Shown here: one piece after another, positions 25,561-38,318 of the stretch
Layout: the number at the start of each line of letters is the position of its first letter
Position numbering within the stretch: the first letter of the stretch is position 1
Assembly (NCBI RefSeq): GCF_017591425.1
Contig: NW_024465885.1
Location: 44,945,001 to 45,009,000 of the forward strand
Length of the DNA stretch: 64,000 nt
Direction of reading: 5' to 3'
Source: Ochotona curzoniae
Lineage: Eukaryota; Chordata; Mammalia; Lagomorpha; Ochotonidae
The notes under the pieces: model-generated
Databases searched by the model: none
Told to the model about the DNA's origin: nothing
Seen by the model: only the letters and a program-made list of their open reading frames with translations
Made by a program: the position numbers and the translations under genes

Positions 25561-27046
25561 GTGCCTGTACAAACACTACAGACAGAGGTCACAGTTCACA
25601 ACAGAGTCCATCTTGCGGGTGACACGCCATGTGTACGCAGACTTCCATTAACTTCTGCTTCCTTATTACCTCAATCTTTCCATAGCACATAAAGGTTAAC
25701 CGCCCTGCTGCTGCAACTGCTTGGAAACAGCACCACTTGCAAAGCTTCAAATGAAGAAATAGCCAGGGGCCAATCACAGCTGCATGTACTGACCTGGAGA
25801 GCAGGCTGAGCAGGATTAAGGGAGGCAACATTTATTCAGAGATGACTGGGGCCAAAGCCACCTTCATTACTCACTCCTCTGCGCGATCCTTTCCAGACCC
25901 ACCTTGCTTCAATCACTGACTCTAATTTTAGCTTCAGTGCCATGCCCAGCCAGGAGACAACGACCTGGGCAAGGACTGTCCCCCAGGAGCAGGCTGCGCA
26001 TGGTCCCCCACTGGGGATCACACTCCCCCGACTGATCCACTGACTAAACTCCTGCCCCTGGTTGTCTCAGTTCTGGCTCTGAGAACGCTGTCTCCCCAGG
26101 TCAACCCCCTTACATGCCAAGATGAGTCCTGCATCTGAATGAGCAAACAGGAACAGCTGTGGGGGAGTCTCGTTGCTTCCATTGCCTCTCAGACAGCTGG
26201 GAAGAGCTGCCGGCCACACCACACCATGCTCTGGCCTAGGAGGACGGTCTCATTCTGGGGGGCTGGGGACAGCACATATGTACCTGGTGTGCCACTGGCT
26301 CAGGCACTTGTGCAGAAGATGAAATGTGATGAGTTTCTGGGGTTGGGGGTGGGGTAGAGAATAGGAGAAATCTCTAGGTTTTTAACACTAGACGTATCAC
26401 AGACCTCAGTCACTCTGCTAAGCATCGTGTGTACCTAGATTTGTTTTATTCATCTATTTGTTTTTTGGGTGCCGAGTGCAGAGAGAAGTGCCTCCTGCAC
26501 CTTTACCTCCATTTCTGCTCGCTTTCACATTGGTACAGCTGAGAACCAACTGACCCTTGGCTTTCCTCCTGGACAATGAGACAAACCCCGTTATCTATAA
26601 GACAGTGGAACCAAGACTCAGAAACCTACCTAAGAAGCAGCACGCATGGGATAGGCAAGACTCCACCTCCATAGCTCAGACACGAGCAGCACTGAAAATG
26701 GACCTGCTGGGTGTGTGGGCCTTGACCGTGCCCCCGCCCCACCTGCTCCAGCGCTGTGCCCCAGGCTGATGAGCCCTACCTGGGCAGCTTCCTTATTGCT
26801 CTCCCATCTCAATATGTAAAGTTAAAAAATCAGTGCCAGTATTAAATACTGGTATGTTTTGCATATAAGCAAAGGTTTCTGACTTTGTCAGGGGAGAGGG
26901 GTAATTAACAGCGGACATGTGTAGCCGGGAGCTCTGAGTAGACATATCAAACCCCAACCACTCCATCGCTGCCTGAGGTCCCCAGCCAGCCCCCTCCAAG
27001 GCTGACCAAAACTCTTGACTGGATGGGCTCTCAGATCCTTTAGTTT

Positions 27047-27373
27047 TTGAAATATTTTAAAATTTTTCTTAGAAAGTCAGATTTACAGAGAGAAGGAGAG
27101 AAAGAGGGTAAGATCTTCCATTCTCTGGTTCATTCCCCAAGTGGCTGCAATGGCCTGAGCTGAACCAATCTGAAGCCAAGAGCCAGAGCCTCCTTTAGGC
27201 CTTCCACATGGGTGCGGGTTCCCAAGGCTTTGGGCCGTCCTCGACTGCTTTCTGAGGCCACGGGCAGGGAGCTGGATGGGAAGTGGAGCTGCCGGGGCAT
27301 AAACCAGGGATCATATGGGATGCTAGCACTTGGAGGTGGAGAATTAGCCAGTTGAGCCAATGTGTCAGCCCCC
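27047..27373 (-). repeat. CSINE, antisense, full length
   Basis: Reversed tail, then 'gatcttccattctctggttcattccccaagtggctgc', 'ggctttgggccgtcctcgactgctt', and a head ending 'gccagttgagccaatgtgtcagcccc'. Confidence 0.9.
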
Positions 27374-28942
27374 TGGGCTTTCAGCCCCTTCGCTTAGTGA
27401 CTCCTCAAATGCAGCTGTCCCCTGCTAGGTGCGCGGGTGCATTAGGGGTGCTGCTCCATCCTGAGGGTTACACTCCCACGTCTAACAACCGAGACATGTA
27501 CAGTGCAAGTCCCCTGCTCCTCACACAGCAGCTCCTGCTGGGCATCCCCACGGGCATGTGCAACACGTCCCCACCCTTCTCTGAGTATTAAGGTGAAAAT
27601 GCCAGGGCAAGATGCCAGGCAGGCGCAGGGACGACCCTGATTCGGTTTTGACGCACATGCGCATACACCATGGCTGGTTTCTGCAATGATCACTGGTAAG
27701 AAACCATCAATGGCCGACTCCGGAGGTGCCCGGCAGTGCTGAGAGTCCAAACCACAACATTATCCCTGATTTCTGCAGGATTTGCATGCCATTAGTGGAT
27801 GCGGGAATATTTGGTCACCAGCATCAGAAGGCATGGGAAGAGAGCCAGGTGAATTCAAAGCAAATTTTTTGTTGTTGCTCATTTTGTTTTGATTTGTTTT
27901 TTAAGAGACCATTTTGGGAAGAGAGCATTTGAAAGTGCCAACCCATCTTCCCATGAACATGTGTATGTTTAGGACAGCAGGTCTAACTCTAGTCTTTCAA
28001 GATCCCCCTCTTAGTCCGTGCCACCCTGAGCTGCCCCACACTGTGGGAGGGCATGGTAGCACTGCTGCCCCTGCATGGTGGGAATGACCTGGCTTATTCA
28101 GTGATCAACAACATCCACCCCCAACCAACCAGCCCCACTTGGCAGCAGTAAGAGGCCAGTGCTGGGGATGGGGAAGGGAGTGGGGAGGGAGCAGGCCTGC
28201 AGAGGGAGAGTGCAGCTCCAATGTGGTCCCTACAGAAGCCTCACTGTCCCTTTGGGGAATCCTGAAGGGAGGGGTGACCCTAACTTCAGTAAGAGAGTTA
28301 GGCTTCAGTTCTACTCCCTGGCCAGTTTGAGGGGAAGGGCTACCCAGCGAAGGTGGCAGGACCAGGATGGGGTGTGTCTCCTTGGCTGAGCCATCACCAA
28401 AGGCACAACTGCCTTTATCCCTGAAAGGACCTGAGGCACATCATGGTATCCACCACCAGACCAGCCCACTAGCCAAGTACCAACAAGTCCCAAACACAAG
28501 GGGTTGAGAAAGATCCAAAGACTCCCCACCCGAGAACAATCATCTGAAACCTCTCCCAGCAGCAAACCCGCTCCTGGGTTGAGCATACCAAGAACATGGC
28601 TGCTTCTGCCCACAGTCACCAACTCACTAAAGAAAGTACACAAGGAAAACCAGCAGTTGGCACCACAGTCTAAACCCCCTGGATGTGTCACATCAGCCCA
28701 AACCCAGCAGATTCACGTCTCAGCATTCATTCTAAGGAAATCCACAGGGTTGCAGGCAAAGCTGTAGCTGCAGCATGTTCCCCTAGGCCTCCTGGGGTAT
28801 CCCATCAGCGTCCAGACAGCACTTATGCTTACAGTCCACTCAACAGCCTACAGAGCCACACGCAATGATGGGGTGAAAGCTAATGACATAAAAAGATGCT
28901 CAAGAGGAAAAAAGAAAAAAGGTAGGTTACACAATCATGTTT

Positions 28943-29577
28943 ATCTTTTAAAATGTTTTGTTTATTTATTTTCATTTCCTTTGGAAGGTAGAGAGAGATA
29001 AGAGATTGGATAGCCAACTGGCTGAAGTTCTTGCCTTGCATGCCCAGGATCCCATATGGGTGCCAGTTCTAATCCCAATGGCCCCGCTTCCCATCCAGCT
29101 TCTTGCTTGTGGCATCAGAAAGCAGTCGAGGATGGCCCAAAGCCTTGGGACCCTGCAGTCGTGTGGGAGACTCAAAACAAGCTCCAGGCTCTTGGCTTCA
29201 GAACGCCTCAGCTCCAGCTGTTATGGCCATTTGGGAAGTGAATCAGTAGATGGAAGATCTTCCTCTCTGTCTCTCCTCCTCTCTGTATATTTGCCTTTCC
29301 AATAAAAATAAAAATAAATCTTTTAAAAAAGAGACAGAGATCTTTACCCATTGGTTCAGTCCTCAAATGCTTGTGATGCTAAGGCTGGGCTGGGCTGCTT
29401 GGAACTCAACTGGGTGGCTGGGTCCCAAGCACTTGAGCCGTCATCCACTGTCCTTGGGGTCATGTGTTGGCAGGGAGCTGGGAATGCAGGGCAGAGCTGG
29501 GACTTGAGCCAGGTACTGCTACACAGCACAGTGCTCCAAACCTGGGTAACCACCGTGTCAAATGCCTGGCCCTGCAG
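28943..29577 (-). repeat. Older CSINE, antisense, split by a younger copy
   Basis: The left part, 28943-29005, is a reversed tail ('tttaaaatgttttgtttatttatttt...ggaaggtagagagag'). The right part from about 29326 continues 'gagacagagatctttacccattggttcagtcc' to 'caccgtgtcaaatgcctggccc'. A sense CSINE sits between them, so the two parts were once one element. Confidence 0.75.
29006..29325 (+). repeat. Younger CSINE, sense, nested insertion
   Basis: Begins near 'gatagccaactggctgaagttcttgccttgcatgcc' and ends 'tttccaataaaaataaaaataaatctttt'. It interrupts an antisense copy. Confidence 0.85.
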
Positions 29578-29847
29578 TTTACTGTTGGGACTTCATTTTG
29601 GTAAAAAGAAAGAATCTTCACTGAGAAAGATGCAAAATTTTCCTTTTTGTGTCTTTGGATTTACCAGAATTCTCCCCATTCCATGGAGGAACATCTGCTA
29701 ATTTGGTTACTTTGGTAACAAAAAAGAGCTTTTCTTCCTTCCCACTCCTTATCTCAGTTGTATATTTCAATGGTCAAGTACATCTGGCTTAAGGATATAC
29801 TCTGTAGGATTCAAAGTTAGTCAGTGAGGCAAATCCGCCCTCCATTG

Positions 29848-29866
29848 TTTTTTTTTTTTTTTTTTT
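29848..29866. repeat. Poly-T run
   Basis: Nineteen T in a row followed by GCGCATGG. It may be the reversed tail of a retrotransposed sequence, but the source was not recognised. Confidence 0.7.
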
Positions 29867-31617
29867 GCGCATGGTATTTGGGAATCACAGCTTTTATTTG
29901 CACTGCGAACATTTGTTATGCACAATCCTCAACCAGGCATTTTTAATCCATTAATATTTAGACTGCCTAGTGTTGAAAGGACTCCCATCTCTTGCCTCAA
30001 ATGCCTTTAAATACAGATTTCGCCAGAAAATATTTTTTGCTTTCCATCAACAACCTTTCTTGCCAACTGCCTTTTTCTCTAGTGGAATACCAAACTAAAT
30101 GGTCGTGCTGGCTGAGCCACTCGCTCTTCAGTCAGCCTGCTCTGTGCTGTGTGGGGTGGACTGAATTGCATGTCAGCATCAACAGAGCTCACCCACTAAC
30201 GTCTGTCTGCAGGCTCCAGAATGGCCAGCAGATAGGCGATCCCCTATCTGGCCTGTAGGAAGATCTGCAAATGTGATGCCATCTCTGAGCAGACCTAGTG
30301 AATTCGTTGTCAATACCACATTCTTACATCTTCAGTTGTGTCTTCTTGTCTTACGTTTCCTGCTGTCCTGGGCTCACACCTTGGCCTCTTCCCTTCTCTC
30401 TGGATGCGCCCCTTCTTCTGGATACCCAGTAAACTTCCCCCACTCCCATTACGGCATGAACAATGACAGCTGTTTAATGGAGGAGGCGTCCAAGGGAATT
30501 TGCATTTCATCAGCAAATTCTGTAGCTCCATCTCTCAACCCCTGAAAGGAACGCATCACTCAAGGGAAAATTCCAGGCAGTAAGTCAGTTACAGGGGAGA
30601 ATTTCCTGGGCAGGTGGGCTCTCCTGGGGCTGGGTGCTGCCTACCTACAGACACACACTGTTTAATTACCTGTCCCGGAAATTCCTGTGTGGGCTGTTTA
30701 GGATTAATAGATTTCCCAAATCTAAAGGAAAATCATGAATGTGTCAGTTCAGTCAACCTCCATTTATTAAGGATCTGCTGGGCCTCATGGCTGGGTCAAA
30801 TTACCCCACCACCTATTCTCCTAGCACCAGGAACCTGTACTTCTAGGATTTATTGTATTTTAATTGCTTGCTTCTGTTCAAATAAGGGCAGCTAAGGACC
30901 TGGAACACTTAACACCCTCTATAAACAACCACGGGCCCAATGCCCACAGCTAAGCGCTGTGCTCTCTCTACTGGAGACAAGAGGACATCTTTCCAGACGC
31001 TGAAGGTCAGATCAATCATGAATTGTGCACTAAGCCATGGCCGGGTGCTGCTGCTGTGCCAGAGGCTCCAAAAGCCTAGGACTCAGTTTCTGGCCCTACG
31101 GGGCTTTAGCATCCACGCTTGGTAGGCAAGACCACAACTTGGGTGGCAAGATGATATGAGCGCTGTATATTAGAGACACCCTCATCTCAGACGGAGGTGG
31201 GGGCGGGTATGAGCAGCGTGGATAAGCGTGGCCAGGGATGTTCCAATCCCGACACTGTCAGGCACGAAGTCCTGTAGGTAAAACACTTCAGAATGGATTT
31301 AGGTGTCAAATGAGTCGGAAGAGAATAGATCCCTGTTTCCCCATCCCTACCTGAGGGAGGGAAAGCGGTATCAGGATAGTGAACACTGTTCTCCACTCTC
31401 ACGCCGGTCACACAGGAAGCTGCTTGCACTAAAGGAAAGGACAAAATTCCTTTGACTGCTTTTACTTTTAGGCAGCAGTAGCTAAGGACTAATATTTGTT
31501 AACATAAATTTCTTAGGAAATCTTGTCTTTGCATACCTTGTTTTAAAAATAATGCATGCAAGATAAGAACATCAAAATGAATGCACTAATGAATCACATA
31601 AAAATACATTTTAAGTT

Positions 31618-31892
31618 AAAATGTCTATTTGAAAGATAGATATTTTGTATCTGCTGGCACACCCTCCAAATGGCCGCAACAGCCAGGGCTAAGTCGCGCC
31701 ATAGCCAGGAATCGGGGACTTGGTCTGGGTCTCCCACAGGTGGAGGAGCCATTGTCGCCTGCTGCCTTGCAGGACGCACAGCAACAGGAAGCCGGGCTGA
31801 AATGGAGGAACCAAGACTTGGGCCACACACTCCGATATAGGATATAGGCATCCCAAGAGGTGCCGTAACTGCTGTGCCAAAGGCCCACCCCC
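31618..31892 (-). repeat. CSINE, antisense, diverged
   Basis: 'ccctccaaatggccgcaacagccagggc', 'ctgggtctcccacaggtgg', and a head near 'ccgtaactgctgtgccaaaggccc' identify an older antisense copy. Confidence 0.8.
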
Positions 31893-32341
31893 GGGCTTGA
31901 AGGAGGGGAGGGCAGGATGGGGAGGACTCTGTATGGTGTGGCTAGATGCTGCAGGGAGCAGTGAGCGAGACCTTTTCAGGATACCTGCAACACCCTCCTA
32001 TGCTGCAGGCTCTGGTAGAATCTTGCCATTTCCTCATCAAGAGGCTGAGTGCGTCTCCCGTCCTTGAACGTGGAGCGCTTTTTGTGACTGCAACAATCCA
32101 TGCCATCTTGTCTGTAACACACTGCGTGATGCACGCACTCCTACCTGGTTCTCCTCAGGAGCCCTTCCTGTCGGGACCCTTGGGATGCAGGCACCATGGG
32201 TGTCAGGAAGCCCACATGGACTGGAAAAGAAGCCCCTGGTCCAAAGCCCCCAGATGAGCTGAGAGAGAGCTAGCACCATCAGCCAGCTCTGAGCTTGACG
32301 TCTGGGGTGCACAGCCTCTGGACTCAAGCAGAGTGAACCCA

Positions 32342-32752
32342 ACCGCTGGCTGCTTTGAACCAGTTCAGTTTGGTCATTGCAGCCATTTGGGAAGTGAAAC
32401 AGCAGATGGATGATCTCTCTGTGTCCCTCCTTTTATTGGAAAGTCATATATACAGAGAGGAGAGACAGAGAGGAAGATCTTTTGTCCAATGATTCACTCC
32501 CCAAGTGAGCGCAACGGCTGATGCTATGCCGATCCAAAGCCAGGAGCCTCTCCCACGCAGGTGCAGGGTCCCAAAGTTTTGGGCCATCCTCGACTGCTTT
32601 CCCGGGCCACAGGCAGGGAGCTGGATGGGAAGCAGGGCTGCTGGGATTAGAACCGGCATCCATATGGGATCCCGGGTGTGCAAAGCGAGGACCTTAACCA
32701 CTGCACCATTGCGCCGGGGCCAAATAAATAAATCTTTTTTTAAAAAAAAAAG
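32342..32752 (+). repeat. Older CSINE 3' part, sense, split by a younger copy
   Basis: 32342-32432 reads as a sense CSINE 3' portion ('gtcattgcagccatttgggaagtgaaacagcagatgg'). Its tail resumes at about 32721 as 'aaataaataaatcttttttt' plus poly-A. The intervening segment is an inserted antisense CSINE. Confidence 0.7.
32433..32720 (-). repeat. Young CSINE, antisense, nested, well preserved
   Basis: Runs from 'ttttattggaaagtc' through 'gaggaagatcttttgtccaatgattcactccccaagtg' to a head ending 'ccttaaccactgcaccattgcgccggggcc'. The intact CG-containing head suggests a recent insertion. Confidence 0.9.
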
Positions 32753-33164
32753 AAAGATGGGGCAGGCACCACAGAGTCTAGACCCACACTGGCTGTGGCA
32801 GTACCCAGGGTTTAGCACCAGGAAGTCCCACCCAAGTGCTGTCTGTTATGACCTGTAGCAACAGGTCACAGCCTCAGGCTGTGAGTGGGCTGAACCAAAC
32901 CCCTCCGCCAGAAGAGGTGAGCCTGCTATACTCCTCCAAATGCGTGACGCTGTCACCACATACGGCAAAAGGCAATGCAGGTGCAAATGCACTGAGCAGC
33001 CTGGAACTATGTGATGATGGAGCCCCCAGGGAGGTATGCAGGTGGGGAAGGCAGGAGGGTCAGGGTCAGCAGGGGTTGGGGGTGGCGGTGGGGGAAGACA
33101 GCTGCAGACCTGTGGATCACAGAATGGAAACTCTGAGAAAGCAAGACTGGGAGGAACCAGCCTG

Positions 33165-33310
33165 GCAGACGCCTTGATTCAGCCCCATGGGAACTGACTG
33201 TGGCCCTCTGACCTCTGGATACAGGAGATAACAAACCTGCTGTCTTCAGGCCCTACCATTGCTTTGGGATGCTGTTGTAGCAGCAGGAAATCAATGCTAA
33301 CCAACTTTCA
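33165..33310 (+). repeat. Old interspersed repeat 3' end (family unassigned)
   Basis: 'gccttgattcagcccc...ctctgacctctggatacaggagataacaaacctgc' follows the widespread mammalian pattern 'cttgatttcagacttctggcctccagaactgtgagaaataaa'. I could not name the family. Confidence 0.4.
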
Positions 33311-33589
33311 TGTGGAGAAATGTAGCATCCCAGAGCACTGGCAGATCCAACCTTGCAAAAGAAGACAGGTGTGGGTATCAACAAGCTCCTATCACTTTAT
33401 TTCTGTTTTCTGAATTGGCCATGGCAGGAATGACTTTTTCTTTTATTCAAATGTGGGCACTGGGAGTATCCAGAACCCATGACCAGGGAATCTGGTGCAC
33501 CTCACACTGACCTGCTGTTGGCCTTCTAGCTGCAATCTGTCTTTATTGGCTTGGCTAAGATCCATCCTCAGTGCCCGAGAGCTGCTGCT

Positions 33590-33685
33590 CATTTGGCATT
33601 TTAGATATTGCCTCTCAATACTTGGGGCCTTAGTTTCTTCCTCAGTGAATTGGCAACAATGTGTTCAGGTTGAAGGACTGATGGT
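33590..33685 (+). repeat. MIR-like remnant
   Basis: 'cctctcaatacttggggccttagtttcttcctcagtgaattggcaacaatg' matches the MIR 3' core with substitutions. Confidence 0.45.
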
Positions 33686-35289
33686 GGTGTGTGTGTGTGG
33701 GTGGGGGTATTCTCAGTTTGTGTACACTACCTGAGAACTGGTTAGAAACACTAACTCATCCACTTGATGTGCTGGGTGGGATTCTGAGGCAGCCCCCAGG
33801 CCTGTGTCCTGCTGGTGAACAGGCTGTACCCACCGGGGTCTAACCAGCACGGGATACCACTCCCTGAGCAGGCAGGCGGGGTACTGAGAGGTGCTCTCTG
33901 TTGTGGCTTCCAGAGGGAGGGGCCATGTGACAAGGAACCTGAGTGGCTCTGGACTGGTGCAGCTCCTAGCAAGGAAGCTGGGACCTGAGCATGCTTGCAA
34001 GTATAGCCTTGCCCCCAAGCTCCCAAGTGGAAACCCGGCCCAGCCTTGCAGAGTCCTGAGCGTCCGGCCAAACATGCAGGGCTTCTGCCCTCCAGCCCAG
34101 CCAACCAAGAAATGGTAGCTGCCATAAGCTACCAGATGTGTGGCCATTTACCACCCAGTGACAGAAAACTCATGTGGATTCTCTGCACGAGAAGCCGTGC
34201 TTTAGCAAGCCCTGCAAGTGGGTGGGAGGGACAATCCAACTGGAGTGCAGCCAGCATGGGTACTGGCTCACCTGGCATGGCCACTGCTCAGGCACCCGTG
34301 CTGGGCAGAGGGCAGCTGCTGAGCAAAGCACTGGGCCCTACTGATCCGCAGCCTTCACATTCAACCAGTCACGAGTCTGAGATGCCTACGCCTGCCCTGA
34401 ACCAGTACAGACTTCTTTCTTGTCAACGTCTCAAATGAACCCCACAACATAACAATGGTTTACATTGCAAGAGATATTGTAAGCCATCCAGGGATCTCCC
34501 AGGTGCATGGGAGGATGAGGGAGACTAGGCAAGTGCCATGCTGTTTCACATGAGCGATTTAAGCACCTGTGGATTTTGGCGTCCTTAGGGGTTGATTCTC
34601 TGTATTAGACATTCCTGGGGCCTTGTGTCTCCTTCATTGCACTTGCAGAGGTGCTAGGATTGGACTGACCACTGGATGTTTCGGTGGACTCTGTCACAAG
34701 GGAAGTCCTTGGCAACCTAAGGATCAAGGGCATGAGGACAAATACCGATGCATGCAGGGGCAGGAGAATGGGGTTAGCTCACGTGGGATAAGGGAGGCGA
34801 TCCTGCAAGGTCCTGAGGCCCCCTCATGGGGCAGCACTTGACAGAAGGCACCACTTGGCACCAGTCTGGGACTCCATGAGGGTGACCCGAAGTCACCTCC
34901 CTGTCCTTGTCTGTTACACCCACATCACCCAGGGCTGCTGTGAGGGTGCTCAGGGGGCAGCCTGGGTGCTGGAAGCAGCCACCCCATCTGCATCTGTGAC
35001 TTGGCAACGGGACCAGGTAGGCCATGGAACATGACAATTGGGCCGTCCAGTAATCCAGAGAGGGAGGAACTGGGAGGGGATTCACCGTACTTGCAGCGGA
35101 CTCGTCAGGGTCCCAGCCACCATGCACGGCCAGCTCTGGCCACACTGCCCCAGACACAGACACTCCACTGACCTTCGCTGAGCTGAGGTCTCTACCTGGA
35201 ACATCGTGTATGTCTTCTCCCAGCTCATTCCCACTCTTGGGGGATTAAAGCATCACCGTAGGTCTCTAATATGTGCAAGTCTTTGCTAA

Positions 35290-35455
35290 GTGCAGCCTGT
35301 CCTTCCTGGCACAGACGATGACTGCGACCATGTCTGGATTTCCCACTGGGCTCCCTAAGGCCTGGAGCCTGACACCCATGGCTTCACATTTAGCTCAGTT
35401 CTGGACACCAAGGTGGATCTGGGCTCACGCTGGCTGAATGACGGAGTGGAGCAAT
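35290..35455 (+). repeat. L2-like 3' end remnant
   Basis: 'gactgcgaccatgtctgg', 'gcctggagcctgacaccc' and 'gctggctgaatgacggagtgg' follow the order of the L2 3' end ('accgtgtctgtct ... gcctggcacatagtagg ... gttgaatgaatgaatg'). Confidence 0.45.
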
Positions 35456-37705
35456 GATCAGGCTATTGGTATCTTCTAAACTAAGCCCCTAAAAAGAGGG
35501 CATTGGTGGGGGAAAAAAATGATGCCACACCGATGAACTCCCTGGGAAAGGCTTAGGACAGTGCATTTCATGCGATGGGTTCTTTTCACAGCTTTGAACA
35601 CTGAAAAGACAACTTTGAATGAGCATGGGGAAAAAAAATCTAAGTTTGAATGTGGTTGACTTAGCATCCTCTCCACAAGCATCTTCCAAGACTCTTCCTG
35701 GACTTTGAGAGAGAATGAAAAATATGCACCCTGTTCTCATTTGTGGTCACTTCAGGATGGTGTAAGAGCCGTATATGGGGCCACATTCAAATCTCAGCAA
35801 GCAGCATCCATGAGGCACTCTCGGGCAAGCAGTGGTGGGCAGAGGGAGACGGACAGCTGGCCTGCCTGCGGGACCAGGAGCAGTAGCAGGGGATGGGAGC
35901 TTTGCGGCTGACATGTGACTGCACATTAGCAAAGCTCTTATTTCACCCTCTGCTTCTCACTATGGTAGGACATGCACCTCAGGGGTACCTCTGATGACCC
36001 TGGCAAACTGGACAGGTCACCTTGGATTTGGTCTCCCACATGCTTCTCCCTCGACGACCAAAAGGCCAACACAGAACAAAGTCACCACAGCAGGCCCCTG
36101 GCCCCTCAGCTCAGTGTCAGCCCAAGTTTGCTCCTTGCTCTCCTGGGGAGATCTCGGTGTTGCATGACAGGCAGGGAGGAACCAGTGGCACGTGATGTGT
36201 CACTCTCACTTCTTCTGCCAGCCAAGGACAATCTGACATTTCTAACACACAATCCTACTGGTGTGGTAAGGGTGACTGGGTCCGCGTAGGAAACTGATTG
36301 GAACCAAGATGATGAAGGTCAAATCAGAAATGAGGAAGTGCAAGGCCCTGTTGGACTTCCTGTGGTTTCTGGTGAAAACTGCTGGTAAAGTGGGGCGTGT
36401 GTGAAAATGAAGACCTAGACATGTGCATGGTACGTGGGAGGGAGGCATGGACATGGTCTGGCAAGGGAGGCGCGGATGTGCACATGCAGTTGGGGGAGGG
36501 AGACGTGCGTGTGCACACAGAGTGGCCGGGGTGGGCTGGGGGCTCAGACAGGGATCTTTGTGCTAAAGCTTCGTAGGCCAGTGACTTCTCTCAGTGATTC
36601 TAAGTGGCTGACATTGTGGATGAAGCCACTGCTCCCTGTGTGGCCTTGGCCCTTGAACCCTGCACTGTCTTCCCTGTCACCCCACTGCAAGCCCCAGGTA
36701 CCAGCAACTTTCCCCCAGTCATTGCCATAGCCTCCCAAATTTCCCACAGTTCCCCTGGGAGGGTGGTGGGATCAGCTCTAGAGGGGGTTTGGGGTGTGGA
36801 AAGAGCGGGGAAGGAATGGCCCTGGGATCTAAAATTAAGCAAGTTGTTCTAAGGGCCTAAGAATAGCCCCAGCACAATAAATGCCTTCACTGGGCGTCCT
36901 GTCCCACAGGAAAGAATGAGCTCTTTCCACACCACGCTCCTCGGAAACGTGGCATTTCCTGCAGGTCCAAGGAGGCACCCCCGCTGTCCCTGCCAGCTGG
37001 GGGAACACATGCGCAAACGCTGACGACAGACTTCATCATGGCCCGAGTGAATGCAGTCCGTCAGACGTGCTCTCAGGCCGTCTGAAAGCAGGCGCAAACA
37101 AATGGAGCTGCTGAAACCAGGTGGGCGAAAGTGAGCCGTGCAGTCACTTACAGAGCAGCCAGAAGTCATATCAGGCCAAAGTTTTGCTTTTACTCCCTTA
37201 AACGTTGCCTCCCCCCACGTTTCTTGGCACTGGGCTGAGGATGAACTCAGCTCTGACTCCAAGAGGAAATGGTACTGACATGCTGATGTATAGGCAGTTT
37301 CCTCCTTTCATTAGTTTTTGTTTTTGTTTTTGCTGTTGGTGGTGAATGTGTAGATACTATTTTCTTTGTGGCAAACTGATTAGGCTCTAACTTAAAATCA
37401 TTTATTGCTATCGTTAAAGTATTTGAAGATTCCCGGTTAAACTGCTGACGCATTGCTGACAGGTGTTTAACTCCCATCTGTTTAGTGACTGATGCCAAAG
37501 ACAGCACGCTGGTGAACAAGCAAGGAAAACCACTGTGGATGATGGTAGCAATGTTGCCTGAACAGCACTACTGCATTCTGCACGCAGAGGTACAAGAGGT
37601 GTTCAAGAAGTGAATTTAGAAACATCTAGGCACAGTTTTCTTGCTTTCTCTTTTTTTCCAATCAAAAGAAAGTTAGATCTTTTGTTTTCAAAGATTCATT
37701 TACTT

Positions 37706-38040
37706 AAGGGCTGGCACAGTGGCACAGCAGGCTAATACTGCACAGCAGGCCAATACTCTGCTGCATAGCTCTGGCTTCCCATATGGGCACTGGTTCATGT
37801 CTTGGCTACTCCACTTCCCTTCCATCCCCCCCTGCTTACGGCCTGGAAAGGCACCGAAATGAACTGAGATTTTGGGACCCTGCACCCATGTGAGAGGCCC
37901 GGAAGAAGCTTCTGGCTCCTGGCTTTGGGTAAGCTCAGGTCTGGCTGATGTGGTCATTTGGGGAGTGAACCAGTGGATAGAAGTTCTTTCTCTCTAAAGA
38001 TCTGTCTTTCCAATAAAAATATGTGTCTTTTTAAGAAATA
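37706..38040 (+). repeat. CSINE, sense, with an 18-bp internal duplication
   Basis: Begins 'agggctggcacagtgg' and ends 'tctgtctttccaataaaaatatgtg'. Near its head, 37722-37739 and 37740-37757 are tandem copies of GCACAGCAGGCTAATACT differing at one base. Confidence 0.9.
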
Positions 38041-38043
38041 AAT

Positions 38044-38318
38044 CTTTTACTTAAAAGATTTATTTGAAAAACTGGCAGAGAGAGATATTTCCAACTGCTA
38101 GTTCCCTCCCAAGTGGCTGCAACAGCCAGCGCTGGGTCAGATGGAAGCCAAGAGGCAGGAGCTTCATCCTAGTCTTCCATGTGGGTGGTAGGGTCCAAAC
38201 ACTTGGCTGTCCCAGGCCATTGGCAGGGGGACAGATTGGAAGAGGAACAGCTGCGACATGAACCACACACCGGTGCCCCTGTGAGATGCTGGTGTCAGTA
38301 TGTGGCAGCTTTGCCTAA
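38044..38318 (-). repeat. CSINE, antisense
   Basis: Reversed tail, 'gttccctcccaagtggctgcaacagccagcgctggg', 'cttccatgtgggtggtagggtcc' and head remnants at 'ggtgtcagtatgtggcagc'. It abuts the preceding sense copy tail to tail. Confidence 0.85.
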
